A stretch of DNA of 64,000 bases from Dendrobium chrysotoxum (Eukaryota; Streptophyta; Magnoliopsida; Asparagales; Orchidaceae). The stretch spans positions 28,201,556 to 28,265,555 of the forward strand of contig CM034298.1 in the NCBI GenBank assembly GCA_019925795.1, in the 5' to 3' direction. Below the pieces are notes generated by a model. That model saw nothing but the letters and a program-made list of their open reading frames with translations. It searched no databases and had not been told where the DNA came from. Numbering within the stretch: the stretch's first letter is position 1; each line of letters starts with the position of its first letter. Below, piece by piece: positions 45,270 to 58,000 of the stretch. The translations under genes were made by a program, and so were the position numbers.

Positions 45270-48200
45270 ATGTGGTACCTGGACAGCGGATGTTTTAGAC
45301 ATATGACTGGAGATGCAAATCAGTTCATTTCGCTGGAGGCCAGAGCTGGAGGCAAGGTTACACTTGGAGATAACACCACCAGGAAGGTGGTAGGCACAGG
45401 TATAATTGGTGATTCAAAGAACTTTATGATTGATAATATTTTGCTTGTAGATGGACTGAAACACAACCTGCTGAGCATCAGTCAACTCTGTGACAAGGGA
45501 TACAGCATCAAATTCCTGCCCATTGGCTGCATTTTAAGCTTAAATGATGAAGTTATTTTGCAGGGGCAAAGGATCAACAACGTCTACAAGCTGGATGTAA
45601 GTAGCATTAAATCTGATAATTCAATTTGCTTAAAAACTGCTGCTGATGAGTCTTGGTTATGGCATAGGAGATTGTGTCATGCTAGTATGAAAACCCTTAG
45701 GAGAGTCACCCAAAAGGACTTAGTTAGAGGTGTGCCCAAGCTTAAGTTCACTAAGGATCACCTGTGTGATGCCTGTCAGTTGGGGAAGCAAGTCCAGTCC
45801 TCTTTTCACTCTGTTAAGGACATTAGCACCTCTAGACCTTTAGAAGTTCTTCACATGGACCTCTTTGGACCCATTAGCACTGCCAGCTTAGGGGGGAGAG
45901 TCTATAGTTTTGTGATTGTAGATGATTATTCGAGGTTCACTTGGGTTAAGTTTTTGTCACATAAATCTGAGTCATTTGATTAGTTTAGATCCTTCTCTAC
46001 TTGGATTCAGAGGAAGTTAGGATGTGAGATTATTACCATCCATAGTGATCACAGAGGGGAGTTTGAAAATGAAAGATTTGGAAGTTTTTGTGAGGATCAT
46101 GGGATTAGTCACAATTTTTCAGCTCCTAGGACCCCTCAGCAGAACGGGGTAGCTGAAAGGAAGAACAGGACCTTAGTGGAAGCCGCTAGAGCCATGCTTG
46201 CCGAGTATTCACTTCCAAAATACTTTTGGGCTGAAGCGGTGAACACTGCCTGTTATGTACTGAATAGGGTGAATGTGAGAGTCAAACTGAACAAGACACC
46301 TTATGAGATCATTAAGGGTAGAAATCCAAATCTGTCCCACCTCCATGTCTTTTGCTGTAAGGTTTTCATTCTGAACAACGGGAAGTCACCCTTAGGAAAA
46401 TTTGACCCCAAATCTGATGAAGGAGTGTTCTTAGGATATTCAAGTGTGGGGAAATCCTTTAGGGTGTTCAATAGGAGGACTTTGGTGGTGGAAGAAACAA
46501 CCCATGTAGTGTTTGATGAATCTGAACCTAAGGAGTCTAGATCTGAAGTAGAAGATGAAGAGATTATTGAGGTTACCCAAGGAGTTGGAAATACAAATTT
46601 GGAGGAAAGGGTAGAACCTCAAACAGAGTTGCCTAGAGATTGGAGATATTCTTCGAGTCATCCTAAAGAACTGATCTTAGGAGACCCTTCTGAAGGTGTT
46701 AGGACTAGGCATGGACTTAGGAAGGAAGTAAACCATTCTGCCTTTATCTCAATGACTGAACCCACCAACATCAATCAAGCCCTGTCGGATGAATTTTGGA
46801 TTTTAGCTATGCAGGAAGAATTGAATCAATTTGTAAGGAATGATGTTTGGGAGTTAGTAGAAAGACCTAAAAATCAAAGTATTGTGGGAACCAAGTGGGA
46901 CTTTAAGAATAAGATGAACGATTCTGGTGTGGTGGTGAGAAATAAGGCAAGATTGGTGGCTAAGGGGTATAATCAGATAGAAGGGATTGATTTTGAGGAG
47001 ACTTTTGCCCCTGTAGCTAGATTGGAAGCCATTAGAGTGCTACTAGCCTTTGCCTGTTATAAGGGATTTAAGCTGTTTCAAATGGATGTTAAGAGTGCCT
47101 TTTTAAATGGGGTAATTAAAGAAGATGTTTTCGTAGAACAACCCCCAGGTTTTGAGAGTTCCCAATATCCAAATCATGTCTATAAATTAAAAAAGGCCTT
47201 ATATGGATTGAAACAGGCACCCAGAGCTTGGTATGAGAGGCTTAGCACATTCCTGTTAGAAAGAGAGTTTGTTAAGGGGAGCGTAGACACCACCCTTTTT
47301 CTGAGGAGATTAGGAGATGACTTACTCATTATCCAGATCTATGTTGATGATATAATTTTTGGATCTTTTGATAAATACTTATGTGAAGAGTTTTCTAAAA
47401 TAATGAGTAAAGAGTTTGAGATGAGTATGATGGGAGAATTGTCCTACTTTTTGGGGTTTAGCATAAGGCAAACGGATGATGGAACCTTTCTCAATCAATC
47501 AAAATACACTAAGGACATTTTGAAGAAATATGAAATGGATAAAGCCAAGCCAATCAATACTCCCATGCCCTCCTCAGTTCAGTTAGATAAGGATTCAAAT
47601 GGAAAATCTGTTGATCAGAAGAAGTATAGAGGGATAATAGGTTCACTGCTTTACCTGACTGCTAGCCGACCTGATATCATGTTTAGTGTCTGTCTTTGTG
47701 CTAGGTTTCAGGCTGATCCTAAAGAGTCCCACCTAACTGCTGTTAAGAGAATTCTTAGATATCTTTTAGGAACCCTAAACCTAGGAATTTGGTACCCTAG
47801 GCATAGCACCTCTTTTGAGATCATTGGATATTCTGATTCTGACTTTGCGGGGTGTAGGGTGGATAGGAAGAGTACTTCTGGGACTTGTCAATTTATAGGA
47901 CAGTCGTTAGTCTCCTGGTCCAGTAAAAAACAGAACTCAGTTGCACTTTCCACTGCTGAAGCTGAGTACATTGCCTTAGGGAGTTGTGTGGCCCAAGTTC
48001 TTTGGTTGAAGCAGCAAGTCTTGGATTTAGGAGTACCTGTTGGCACAATTTCTGTTCTGTGGGATAATACTAGTGCCATCTGTATCTCTAAGAATCCAAT
48101 CCAACATTCTAGGACCAAACACATTGACATTAGGCATCACTTCATTAGGGACCATGTTACAAAAGGGGACATTGAGCTACACCACGTAGCAACTGAAAAT

Positions 48201-48290
48201 TAGCTGGCTGACATATTCACTAAACCACTGGCCTTTGACTCATTCAGCATTTTGAGAACCAGATTAGGAGTGATTGATATAAATGCTTGA
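45270..48290 (+). pseudogene. Element A pol, two in-frame stops
   Basis: Protease (MWYLDSGCFRHMTGD), integrase (zinc finger, LHMDLFGPI, SDHRGEFEN), reverse transcriptase (YVDDIIFG intact) and RNase H (YSDSDFAG, STAEAEYIALGS) are all readable. TAG at 45981-45983 cuts the integrase core, where B has Glu. TAG at 48201-48203 cuts the last 29 residues, where B has Gln. In the integrase, SDHRGEFE replaces the B sequence SDHGGEFE. No active pol is expected. Confidence 0.95.
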
Positions 48291-49807
48291 TTCTGATGAC
48301 TGCTGATTTATGATTGTTATGATTGGTATTCTGATTTCTATTAGTTAGTTTTTTGTATTCTATTTTCTGATTTCTGTTAGTTAGTGTTTGTATTCTGATT
48401 TCTGATTTCTGTTAGTTAGTTTTGGTTTGATTATTTGCTTTCAGTTGATTTTATTTCTTCTGCTGATTTCTGTGTTACCCTTATTGTTAGTTTGATTTGA
48501 GTATTTACTTTGCTATGATTTTCTACCTATTTTTATTTATTTACTAGTTCATATCTTGCACTTACTGTTTTATGCTTTTCAAGATCTGATCACCGCTCAC
48601 TACTTCTGATGATCTGAATTTTTGACTGGAACTTTTACCTTGTTTTGGTTTGGAACCTGATAAGCAGTGATTGACTTCGCTGAATCTGTTAAAGGGAAGA
48701 AACATTGATAATTGTTTCTCTTCCTCTAACTCCTTTACTGGTGTGTATTTTCTTTTGAATAAAAATCCTTTTCAAAATTAAAATGTTAGTTTTTGAAATA
48801 GAGATTATTTTATCTTCCTACAGTAATCTGCCTCATATCAATAGTGTTTTTCAAAGTCTTGAGTCATTAGTTTGATTTTCTAAACCAAGTGATTGCATTT
48901 ATCATATGTTGTATGGCTTTTGTTTTGTGGATCGTTCTTCCTTACTGCAGAGAGTCATCTCCTAAGTCTGGAAGATAATCACACAGCTGAGACTCTTTAA
49001 TGATTATGAAAAGGAGAAAGCTTATAAAAGATGCGCAGTGCGCCAGATAATTTGAAAAAGAGGCATAAAATGAGCCCAAAACTGAAAAGATGCGAAATTG
49101 CCAAATTGGATACACAAAGTGTATCAAAAATCAAAGATGCGCAAAGCGCCAACCAATTTGAAAAAGAGGCACAAAATGAGCCGAAAACAAGCTTTCTTTC
49201 CTTTCAGATTGTTAAATATCTTAGAGAAATCTGTGCGCCACTTAATATTTTCAAAAGCTTGAGTTTTGAAAATCCCGATTTCTGATTTTTTACTTTGTAA
49301 CACTATTATATCAGATATTTTTCTGGAACGAGGCTTGAAAGGATCTCTTTTCAAATCTAATGTCTCTTCTTTTGAAAACAGATTTTTGTGTTGAAAGAGG
49401 TTTGCATCGATAAGGTGCCCGGGGTCGGAGTTACGAAAGTTGATTATTTCCAACCTTTTTTGGATTTTAGCGCTGTCAATCGTCCTGTCATTGATTTTTG
49501 AATCTAAAATCAAGGAAAAATTCTGATTTTCCTGTTGTGTAGTTGTTCTATTTAAGTTTTATTGTATGTTTTATTTCCGTGTTATGTTTTTCGCTCCTCC
49601 TTTTTGTGATGTCAAAAGGGGGAGTCAGTTGTAGTCGTGTATGTTTTTAGTTGTAGTCGTGTCTGTTTCTGTTTTCTGAGTCATGCTTCATGTATTATTT
49701 TAGCTGTTAAATGAAAATTTAAAAAATGTTTGTTTGTTGGATCTCCTAGTTTACTTTTATTTTCAGACTACTTTACAAATGTTTGCCATCATCAAAAAAG
49801 GGGAGAT
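48291..49807. other. 3' non-coding region of element A
   Basis: It starts with CTGATTTCTGTTAGTTAGT-type tandem text (48300-48480). At 49020-49190 it has repeats built on GATGCGCAGTGCGCC and GAAAAAGAGGCA.AAAATGAGCC, with small palindromes such as ATACACAAAGTGTAT. Two polypurine tracts, AAAAGGGGGAGTCAG (about 49615) and AAAAAAGGGGAGAT (49794-49807), precede the 3' LTR. There is no env-like or extra ORF here, unlike element B. Confidence 0.85.
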
Positions 49808-51476
49808 TGTTGCAAATCTGGTTTTGATGATGACAAACATGTTTCCAGTGTGTTTTGCTTAGCTAATCTGTTTCAGGCACAAAAGACCGCGAGCCACTCA
49901 AGCCAACTCAAGATCGGGTCCAAGTGTGTCAAATGTATGATTTTTCTTTTTATTGAGTCAATTGTAATGTAACTGATTCCCTAGCTAAGTAACCTTGCAC
50001 ACACACACTCAGGGAGAGAGATTGAGTGAATTAGAGTTTCTGTTAAAAATTTGTTCAGATCGTCCTGGCCGATATCCACATCGTCCTGGATGATCCAGTT
50101 AAAACAGAAACCCTAATTAGGGCGACTAAGTTAAGAGGGTCTGATTGAGCCGATCGTCCTGGACGATCTCCGGATCGTACGGGACGATATGCCCAGATCA
50201 AAAATTCTCAGCCGCCAGATCAAGTTAGGCAAGTTCTTATTTTTAGATACTTGGTCTGATCGTCCCGGACGATACGTGTATCGTCCCGAACGATCCAGTA
50301 CAATCATGCCTAATTTAATCTGGTAATTAAGGAAAGCAATTTATTTTTGGTTGATACGATCATATCGTCCTGGACGATCGCAGGATCGTCCCGGACGATC
50401 TTGATCGTCTAGTGCATTTAAGCTGTACGTCCAGAACTATGTAAAGGACGATTTGGGGCCTTTTTGAACTAATCTTACCGGACGATGACCCTATCGTCCG
50501 GGACGATCAAGTCATTTTTTGGTCGTCCAGCACAGATTTCTCTGGACGACCCGAACTGTCTTCTGGACGATTTCCCTCAATTTGAACTAATCGTCCCGGA
50601 CGATCGCAGGATCGTACGGGACGATATGAATAACTTTTTCTACTGATCGTCCAGAAGAGCCAGATTGTCTAGGCTGAAACAGCTGAATTTAAACTGATCG
50701 TACAGGACGATCTACCAATCGTCCTGGACGATCTTGACCGACCTGTTGAGATTTAGGGCAAATTTTAAGCCCTCCTTTAAAAGAACTTTTTCCAATTTTT
50801 GGAAAAATCTTTTGCTGCCTTGCTTCCCTGAGAAACCCTAGAGAGAGAGAGTTGGGAGAGAGAGAGAAGATCTTGTGAGGGGGAGTTAGTGAGGGATTCA
50901 CTAAGGTTGCTCCGAGCACGGATCAGAGTCGTCTTCTCTGCTTGTCGTCTTTCGTCTAGTCGGTGTTCGTCGTGGGAGGATCGTTCGCAAGAAGATATGG
51001 GGTTCTCTGCCCGCTTCAGGTGGAAGCAAAAGGAGTTCGTAGGTTCTCTGCCTGCTTCAGGAGGAAGCGAAAGGAGTTCGAAGGTTCTCTGCCTGCTTCA
51101 GGAGGAAGCGAAAAGAGGTCGGGTTCTCTGCCTCACCGTGTGGTGAAAAGGAGATTTCTGTACAGGCTTTTCCGCCTTGCTGTGGGAGCAAAAGGAGAGA
51201 CACTTCTGTTTAGTGCAATACCCGGAGGGGAGGCTCCGGGGAGTGAACGTAGGTCAAGTTGACCGAGCCACTATAAAATCTGGTTTGCTTTTCTGATTCA
51301 ATTCTGCACTTTAATTTTTTCTGATATTAACTGCTTGGCTGAATATCTGTGGTTGATCTTTTTATCATTGTTTTAATTTGTTTCCGCTGCACGTTATAAA
51401 AAGATTTTCATAGTTATCATGAAATTTTTAAATAACCAATTCACCCCCCCCCTCTTGGTTAGCCTCGGGACTAGTT
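49808..51476 (+). repeat. 3' LTR of element A, main part
   Basis: It matches the A 5' LTR with more scattered differences than B's two LTRs show. It has its own dyad array at 50059-50732, again with 21-bp pairs. It is cut after CGGGACTAGTT by element B; the last 32 bp are at 63137-63168. Confidence 0.94.
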
Positions 51477-53173
51477 TGTTGCAAATCTGGTTTTGATGAT
51501 GACAAACATGTTTCCAGTGTGTTTTGCTTGGCTAATCAGTTTCAGGCACAAAAGACCACGAGCTACTCAAGCCAACTCACGATCGGGTCCAAGTGTGTCA
51601 AATGTATGATTTTTCCTTTTATTGAGTCAATTGTAATGTAACTGATTCCCTAGCTAAGTAACCTTGCACACACACACTCAGGGAGAGAGATTGACTGAAT
51701 TAGAGTTTCTGTTGCAATTTTGTTCAGATCGTCCTGGACGATACCCACATCGTCCTGGACGATCCAGTTAAAACAGAAACCCTAATTAGGGCGACTAAGT
51801 TAAGAAGGACTGATTGAGCCGATCGTCCTGGACGATCTACGGATCGTACGGGACGATATTCCCAAATCAGAAATTCTCAGCCACCAGATTAAGTTAGGCA
51901 AGTTTTATTTTAAGTATTTTGGTCTGATCGTCCCGGACGATACGTGTATCGTCCTGGATGATTCACTACAATCATGCCTAAATTAGTCTGGTAATTAAGG
52001 AAAGCAATTAATATTTAATTGATACGATCACATCGTCCTGGACGATCGCAGGATCGTCCCGGACGATCGTGATCGTCTTGTGCATTTCAGCTGTACGTCC
52101 AGAACTATGTACAGGACGATTTGGGGCCTTTTTGAACTAATCGTACCGGACGATTACCCTATCGTCCGGGACGATCAAGTCATTTTTTGGTCGTCCAGCA
52201 CAGATTTCTCTGGACGACCCGAACTGTCTTCTGGACGATTTCCTTCAATTTGAACTAATCGTCCCGGACGATCTCAGGATCGTACGGGACGATATGAACA
52301 ACTTTTTCTACTGATCGTCCAGAAGAGCCAGATCGTCCAGGCTGGAACAGCTGAATTTTAACTGATCGTACAGGACGATCTACCGATCGTCCTGGACGAT
52401 CTTGGCCGACAAGTTGAGATTTAGGGCAAATTTTAAGCCCTCCTTTAAAAGAACTTTTTCCATGATTTGGAAAAATCTTTTTGCTGCCTTCCTTCCCTGA
52501 GAAATCCTAGAGAGAGAGAGAGTTGGGAGAGAGAGAAGAGATCTTGTGAGGGGGAGTTAGTGAGGGATTCACTAAGGTTGCTCCAAGCACGGATCAGAGT
52601 CGTCTTCTCCGCTCGTCGTCTGTCGTCTAGTCGGTGTTCTTCGTGGGAGGATCGTTCGCAAGAAGATCCGGGTTCTCTGCCCGCTTCAGGAGGAAGCGAA
52701 AGGAGTTCGTGGGTTCTCTGCCCGCTTCAGGTGGAAGCAAAAGGAGTTCGTGGGTTCTCTGCCCGCTTCAGGAGGAAGCGAAAGGAGGTCGGGTTCTCTG
52801 CCTCACCGTGTGGTGAAAAGGAGGTGTTTTGTACAGGCTTCTCCGCCTTGCTGTGGGAGCAAAAGGAGAGTCACTTTCGTTTAGTGCAATACCCGGAGGG
52901 GAGGCTCCGGGGAGTGGACGTAGGTCAAGTTGACCGAACCACTATAAAATCTGGTTTGCTTTTCTGATTCAGTTTTGCATTTTACTTTTCAATATAAACT
53001 GCTTGGGTGAATATCGTTGGTTGATCTTTTCGTTGTTGTTTACTTGTTTCCGCTGCTAAGTATCGAAAAGATTTTTGTAGTTATCGTGAAATTTTTAAAT
53101 AACCAATTCACCCCCCCTCTTGGTTAGCCTCGGGACTAGTTCACTAGGGCTTAACATCCCTTTCGAACTTTCA
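51477..53173 (+). repeat. 5' LTR of element B (1697 bp)
   Basis: Starts TGTTGCAAATC and ends TTCGAACTTTCA. The dyad array is at 51728-52400, the leader minisatellite at 52671-52812. The leader contains a 166-codon frame (52467-52967), kept identically in the 3' LTR; because the repeat period breaks the frame, I treat it as chance. Confidence 0.94.
51728..52400. promoter_or_regulatory. Dyad-pair array in the B 5' LTR
   Basis: Same design as in element A: the first pair is at 51728/51749 and the last dyad is 52386-52400. Pairs keep the 6-bp gap, although single bases in the dyads and gaps differ from A (for example gap ACCCAC instead of ATCCAC). Located in U3 upstream of CTTTAAAAGAAC. Confidence 0.9.
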
Positions 53174-53175
53174 AG

Positions 53176-53189
53176 TGGTATCAGAGCGG
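53176..53189 (+). other. Primer-binding site of element B
   Basis: TGGTATCAGAGCGG, the standard plant copia site complementary to the initiator-Met tRNA, two bases after the 5' LTR. Confidence 0.93.
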
Positions 53190-53229
53190 GATTCAAAATT
53201 TCTATTTAAAAACTTTTGAATTTGATCCA

Positions 53230-55041
53230 ATGGCTAACTGTAACAATCGTAATACTGCTGAAGGTTATTCTATAACTAGACCACCGTTGTTTGATAACAT
53301 TCCATTTGATTTTTGGAAAACACGCATGTCTACTTTTCTTCAGTCTATTGATTATCGCATGTGGATGTTAGTTAAGGACGGATACGAACCACCTTTTCGA
53401 ATGGTTAACAATGTGAAAACTGAATTGCCATTTGCTGATTGGACGTTTGATGATCGAGATTTAGCACAGTTAAATGCCAAATGTTTGAACTGTTTCTTTT
53501 GTGCTTTAAAATCTGAGGACTATATGCGTGTTTCTACTTGTACAACGGGAAAAGAGATTTGGGATAGATTATGTATAACATATGAAGGTACAACTGAAGT
53601 CAAACAGTCTAGGTTAAACATCTTGTTACATGATTACGAACTTTTTCGCATGAAACCTAGTGAGACTATTTCAGAAATGTACACAAGGTTCACTCAGATT
53701 GTTACCTCTTTGCATGCTTTAGGTAGAGAACTTACCAACTACGAAAGAGTGAACAAGATTCTTAGATGTTTGCCTGCTTCTTATGATGCTAAGATTACTG
53801 CTATTACTGAATCCAAAGATTTAAATACTTACTCTATTGACAGCTTACTTGGATCACTCATTGCTTACGAGCAAGGGGTGAACCAAAGGCAACTTGATGC
53901 AGGTGAACGCAAGAAAGAGAAGACAGTGGCACTAAAGGCCAAAGATTCAGATGCTAGCACTTCCGGGTCTGATAGCGATGATGTTGCCTTAATCACAAGG
54001 CAATTCAAAAGCTTTCTAAGGAAGAAACATAAGAACCATCAGAAGTGGAACAAGGGTAAGTTCAATAAAAACTTTAAGGGTTCATATGAATCGGTTTGTT
54101 TTGAATGCAGGAAGCCTGGACACATAAAGGCTGATTGTCCAACACGTAAAGCTCACCCAAGCAAGGAGAAGGGTGAGGAGAAACCAAAGTACAGAAAGGA
54201 CAAGAAGCGGATTCAGAAGGCGTTCTGGGCAGACTCTGCATCCGACTCTTCTGAGACTGAAGCTGAAGAGGAGGAAACAAACTTGTGTCTGATGGCGGAT
54301 GATCACCCTGGTCAGTCCGACCAGGAAGAGGTATGTGAGCTTACTTATGATCAGTTATTTGAAGTTTCTGAAAAGATTCATACATCATATAGGAAGCTTA
54401 AGAAAACCCATGCTAGTTTGAAACTAGATTATCTGACTTTGCAAAAAGAGCATGAAGTGTTGATTAAGGATCATTCCACCATTGATAGCAATCACATGTC
54501 TTTACTAGATGAGTTTGATGAACTGAATAAAAAGCATTCTGATTTAATTGTTGAGCATAACTTGTTAAAAACAGCGCATGTTGAATTAGAACTTGCTTTT
54601 AAGAAAGTGAATGATTTGGCATCTGAGTTAGAAAGTATTGAAAGTGCAAATACGTTTGAAATTGGAAGTTTAAACAAACACATTGAGTTTTTGAAAGTGA
54701 AAATCAGTTCTTTTGAAAATAACAAAACACCGCCTACTTTTGAACAATTTTATGCACCGCCACCTTTTAAAAATTCTGTTGCAAGTTCTTCAAAGCATGT
54801 TTCATACACTACTAGGAAGAGGCACTATCACTCACGACGTTTAGTTAATCCTTTTCCTGGTGTTAGATGTTTTTCATGTGGCATGTTAGGACACATATCA
54901 CACACTTGTACTGTTCACCGTAGTACACATTGGGTGTGGAGACCCAAACTGCCTGTTGCACAGCACAGCACGCATGCATCGCATTCTTCTTTTCATAAGA
55001 AGGAACCCAAACCTGTTTGGGTTCCTAAGACTGACATTTGA
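53230..55041 (+). CDS. Element B Gag (603 residues)
   Basis: Structural protein forming the virus-like particle that packages element RNA. The N-terminal half (residues 1 to about 260) is the copia-type capsid domain (LFDNIPFDFWK, LNAKCLNCFFCAL, TGKEIWDRLCITYEGT, LHDYELFRMKPSETI). A CCHC knuckle, CFECRKPGHIKADC, is near residue 292. Residues 380-510 form a long coiled coil. A second knuckle-like CFSCGMLGHISHTC lies near 546, followed by the VWVPKTD end. Long Gag with coiled coil fits Sireviruses. The start is the first ATG after the primer-binding site. It ends with TGATGA at 55039; pol is in another frame and begins 11 bases later. Confidence 0.94.
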   Translation: MANCNNRNTAEGYSITRPPLFDNIPFDFWKTRMSTFLQSIDYRMWMLVKDGYEPPFRMVNNVKTELPFADWTFDDRDLAQLNAKCLNCFFCALKSEDYMRVSTCTTGKEIWDRLCITYEGTTEVKQSRLNILLHDYELFRMKPSETISEMYTRFTQIVTSLHALGRELTNYERVNKILRCLPASYDAKITAITESKDLNTYSIDSLLGSLIAYEQGVNQRQLDAGERKKEKTVALKAKDSDASTSGSDSDDVALITRQFKSFLRKKHKNHQKWNKGKFNKNFKGSYESVCFECRKPGHIKADCPTRKAHPSKEKGEEKPKYRKDKKRIQKAFWADSASDSSETEAEEEETNLCLMADDHPGQSDQEEVCELTYDQLFEVSEKIHTSYRKLKKTHASLKLDYLTLQKEHEVLIKDHSTIDSNHMSLLDEFDELNKKHSDLIVEHNLLKTAHVELELAFKKVNDLASELESIESANTFEIGSLNKHIEFLKVKISSFENNKTPPTFEQFYAPPPFKNSVASSSKHVSYTTRKRHYHSRRLVNPFPGVRCFSCGMLGHISHTCTVHRSTHWVWRPKLPVAQHSTHASHSSFHKKEPKPVWVPKTDI

Positions 55042-55082
55042 TGATTTTGTAGCTGTGCTCTCACACAAGACCTCGTGAGAGC

Positions 55083-58000
55083 ATGTGGTACCTGGACAGC
55101 GGATGTTCTAGACATATGACTGGAGATGCAAATCAGTTCATTTCGCTGGAGGCCAGAGCTGGAGGCAAGGTTACACTTGGAGATAACACCACCAGGAAGG
55201 TGGTAGGCACAGGTATAATTGGTGATTCAAAGAACTTTATGATTGATAATGTTTTGCTTGTAGATGGACTGAAACACAACCTGCTGAGCATCAGTCAACT
55301 CTGCGACAAGGGATACAGCATCAAATTCCTGCCCACTGGCTGCATTTTAAGCTTAAATGATGAAGTTGTTTTGCAGGGGCAAAGGATCAACAACGTCTAC
55401 AAGCTGGATGTAAGTAGCATTAAATCTGATAATTCAATTTGCTTAAAAACTGCTGCTGATGAGTCTTGGTTATGGCATAGGAGATTGTGTCATGCCAGTA
55501 TGAAAACCCTTAGGAGAGTCACCCAAAAGGACTTAGTTAGAGGTGTGCCCAAGCTTAAGTTCACTAAGGATCACCTGTGTGATGCCTGTCAGTTGGGGAA
55601 GCAAGTCCAGTCCTCTTTTCACTCAGTTAAGGACATTAGCACCTCTAGACCTTTAGAAGTTCTTCACATGGACCTCTTTGGACCCATTAGCACTGCCAGC
55701 TTAGGGGGGAGAGTCTATGGTTTTGTGATTGTTGATGATTATTCAAGGTTCACTTGGGTTAAGTTTTTGTCACACAAATCTGAGTCATTTGATGAGTTTA
55801 GATCTTTCTCTACTTGGATTCAGAAGAAGTTAGGATGTGAGATTATTACCATCCATAGTGATCACGGAGGGGAGTTTGAAAATGAAAGATTTGGAAGTTT
55901 TTGTGAGAATCATGGGATTAGTCACAATTTTTCAGCTCCTAGGACCCCTCAGCAGAACGGGGTAGCTGAAAGGAAGAACAGGACCTTAGTGGAAGCCGCT
56001 AGAGTCATGCTTGCCGAGTATTCACTTCCAAAATACTTTTGGGCTGAAGCGGTGAACACTGCCTGTTATGTGCTGAATAGGGTGAATGTGAGAGTCAAAC
56101 TGAACAAGACACCTTATGAGATCATTAAGGGTAGAACACCAAATCTGTCCCACCTCCATGTCTTTGGTTGTAAGGTTTTCATTCTAAACAACGGGAAGTC
56201 ACCCTTAGGAAAATTTGACCCCAAATCTAATGAAGGAGTGTTCTTAGGATATTCAAGTGTGGGGAAATCCTTTAGGGTGTTCAATAGGAGGACTTTGGTG
56301 GTGGAAGAAACAACCCATGTAGTGTTTGATGAATCTGATCCTAAGGAGTCTAGATCTGAAGTAGAAGATGAAGAGATTGTTGAGGTTACCCAAGGAGTTG
56401 GAAATACAAATTTGGAGGAAAGGGTAGAACCTCAAACCCCATTGCCTAGAGATTGGAGATATTCTTCGAGTCATCCTAAAGAACTAATCTTAGGAGACCC
56501 TTCTGAAGGTGTTAGGACTAGGCATGGACTTAGGAAGGAAGTAAACCATTCTGCCTTTATCTCAATGACTGAACCCACCAACATCAATCAAGCCCTGTCG
56601 GATGAATTTTGGATTTTAGCTATGCAGGAAGAATTGAATCAATTTGTAAGGAATGATGTTTGGGAGTTAGTAGAAAGACCTAAAAATCAAAGTATTGTGG
56701 GAACCAAGTGGGTCTTTAAGAATAAGATGAATGATTCTGGTGTGGTGGTGAGAAATAAGGCAAGATTGGTGGCTAAGGGGTATAATCAGATAGAAGGGAT
56801 AGATTTTGAGGAAACTTTTGCCCCTGTAGCTCGATTGGAAGCCATTAGAGTGCTACTAGCCTTTGCCTGTTATAAGGGATTTAAGCTGTTTCAAATGGAT
56901 GTCAAGAGTGCCTTTTTAAATGGGGTAATTAAAGAAGATGTTTTTGTAGAACAACCCCCAGGTTTTGAGAGTTCCCAATATCCAAGTCATGTCTATAAAT
57001 TAAAAAAGGCCTTATATGGATTGAAACAGGCACCCAGAGCTTGGTATGAGAGGCTTAGCACATTCCTGTTAGAAAGAGAGTTTGTTAAGGGGAGCGTAGA
57101 CACCACCCTTTTTCTGAGGAGATTAGGAGATGACTTACTCATTGTCCAGATCTATGTTGATGATATAATTTTTGGATCTTCTGATAAATACTTATGTGAA
57201 GAGTTTTCTAAAACAATGAGTAAAGAGTTTGAGATGAGTATGATGGGAGAATTGTCCTACTTTTTGGGGTTTAGCATAAGGCAAATGGATGATGGAACTT
57301 TTCTCAATCAATCAAAATATACTAAGGACATTTTGAAGAAATATGAAATGGACAAAGCCAAGCCAATCAATACTCCCATGCCCTCCTCAGTTCAGTTAGA
57401 TAAGGATTCAAATGGAAAATCTGTTGATCAGAAGAAGTATAGAGGGATAATAGGTTCACTGCTTTACCTGACTACTAGCCGACCCGATATCATGTTTAGT
57501 GTCTGTCTTTGTGCTAGGTTTCAGGCTGATCCTAAAGAGTCCCACCTGACTGCTGTTAAGAGAATTCTTAGATATCTTTTAGGGACCCCAAACCTAGGAA
57601 TTTGGTACCCTAGGCACAGCACCTCTTTTGAGATCATTGGATATTCTGACTCTGACTTTGCGGGGTGTAGGGTGGATAGGAAGAGTACCTCTGGGACTTG
57701 TCAATTCATAGGACAGTCGTTAGTCTCCTGGTCCAGTAGAAAACAGAACTCAGTTGCACTTTCCACTGCTGAAGCTGAGTACATTGCCTTAGGAAGTTGT
57801 GTGGCCCAAGTTCTGTGGTTGAAACAACAAGTCTTGGATTTAGGAGTACCCGTTGGCACAATTTCTGTTCTGTGTGATAATACCAGTGCCATCTGTATCT
57901 CTAAGAATCCAATCCAACATTCTAGGACCAAACACATTGACATTAGGCATCACTTCATTAGGGACCATGTTACAAAAGGGGACATTGAGCTACATCATGT

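Noticed and set aside
53176..53189. tRNA-like sequence
   Set aside because: It is a primer-binding site complementary to the 3' end of the initiator-Met tRNA; no tRNA gene surrounds it.
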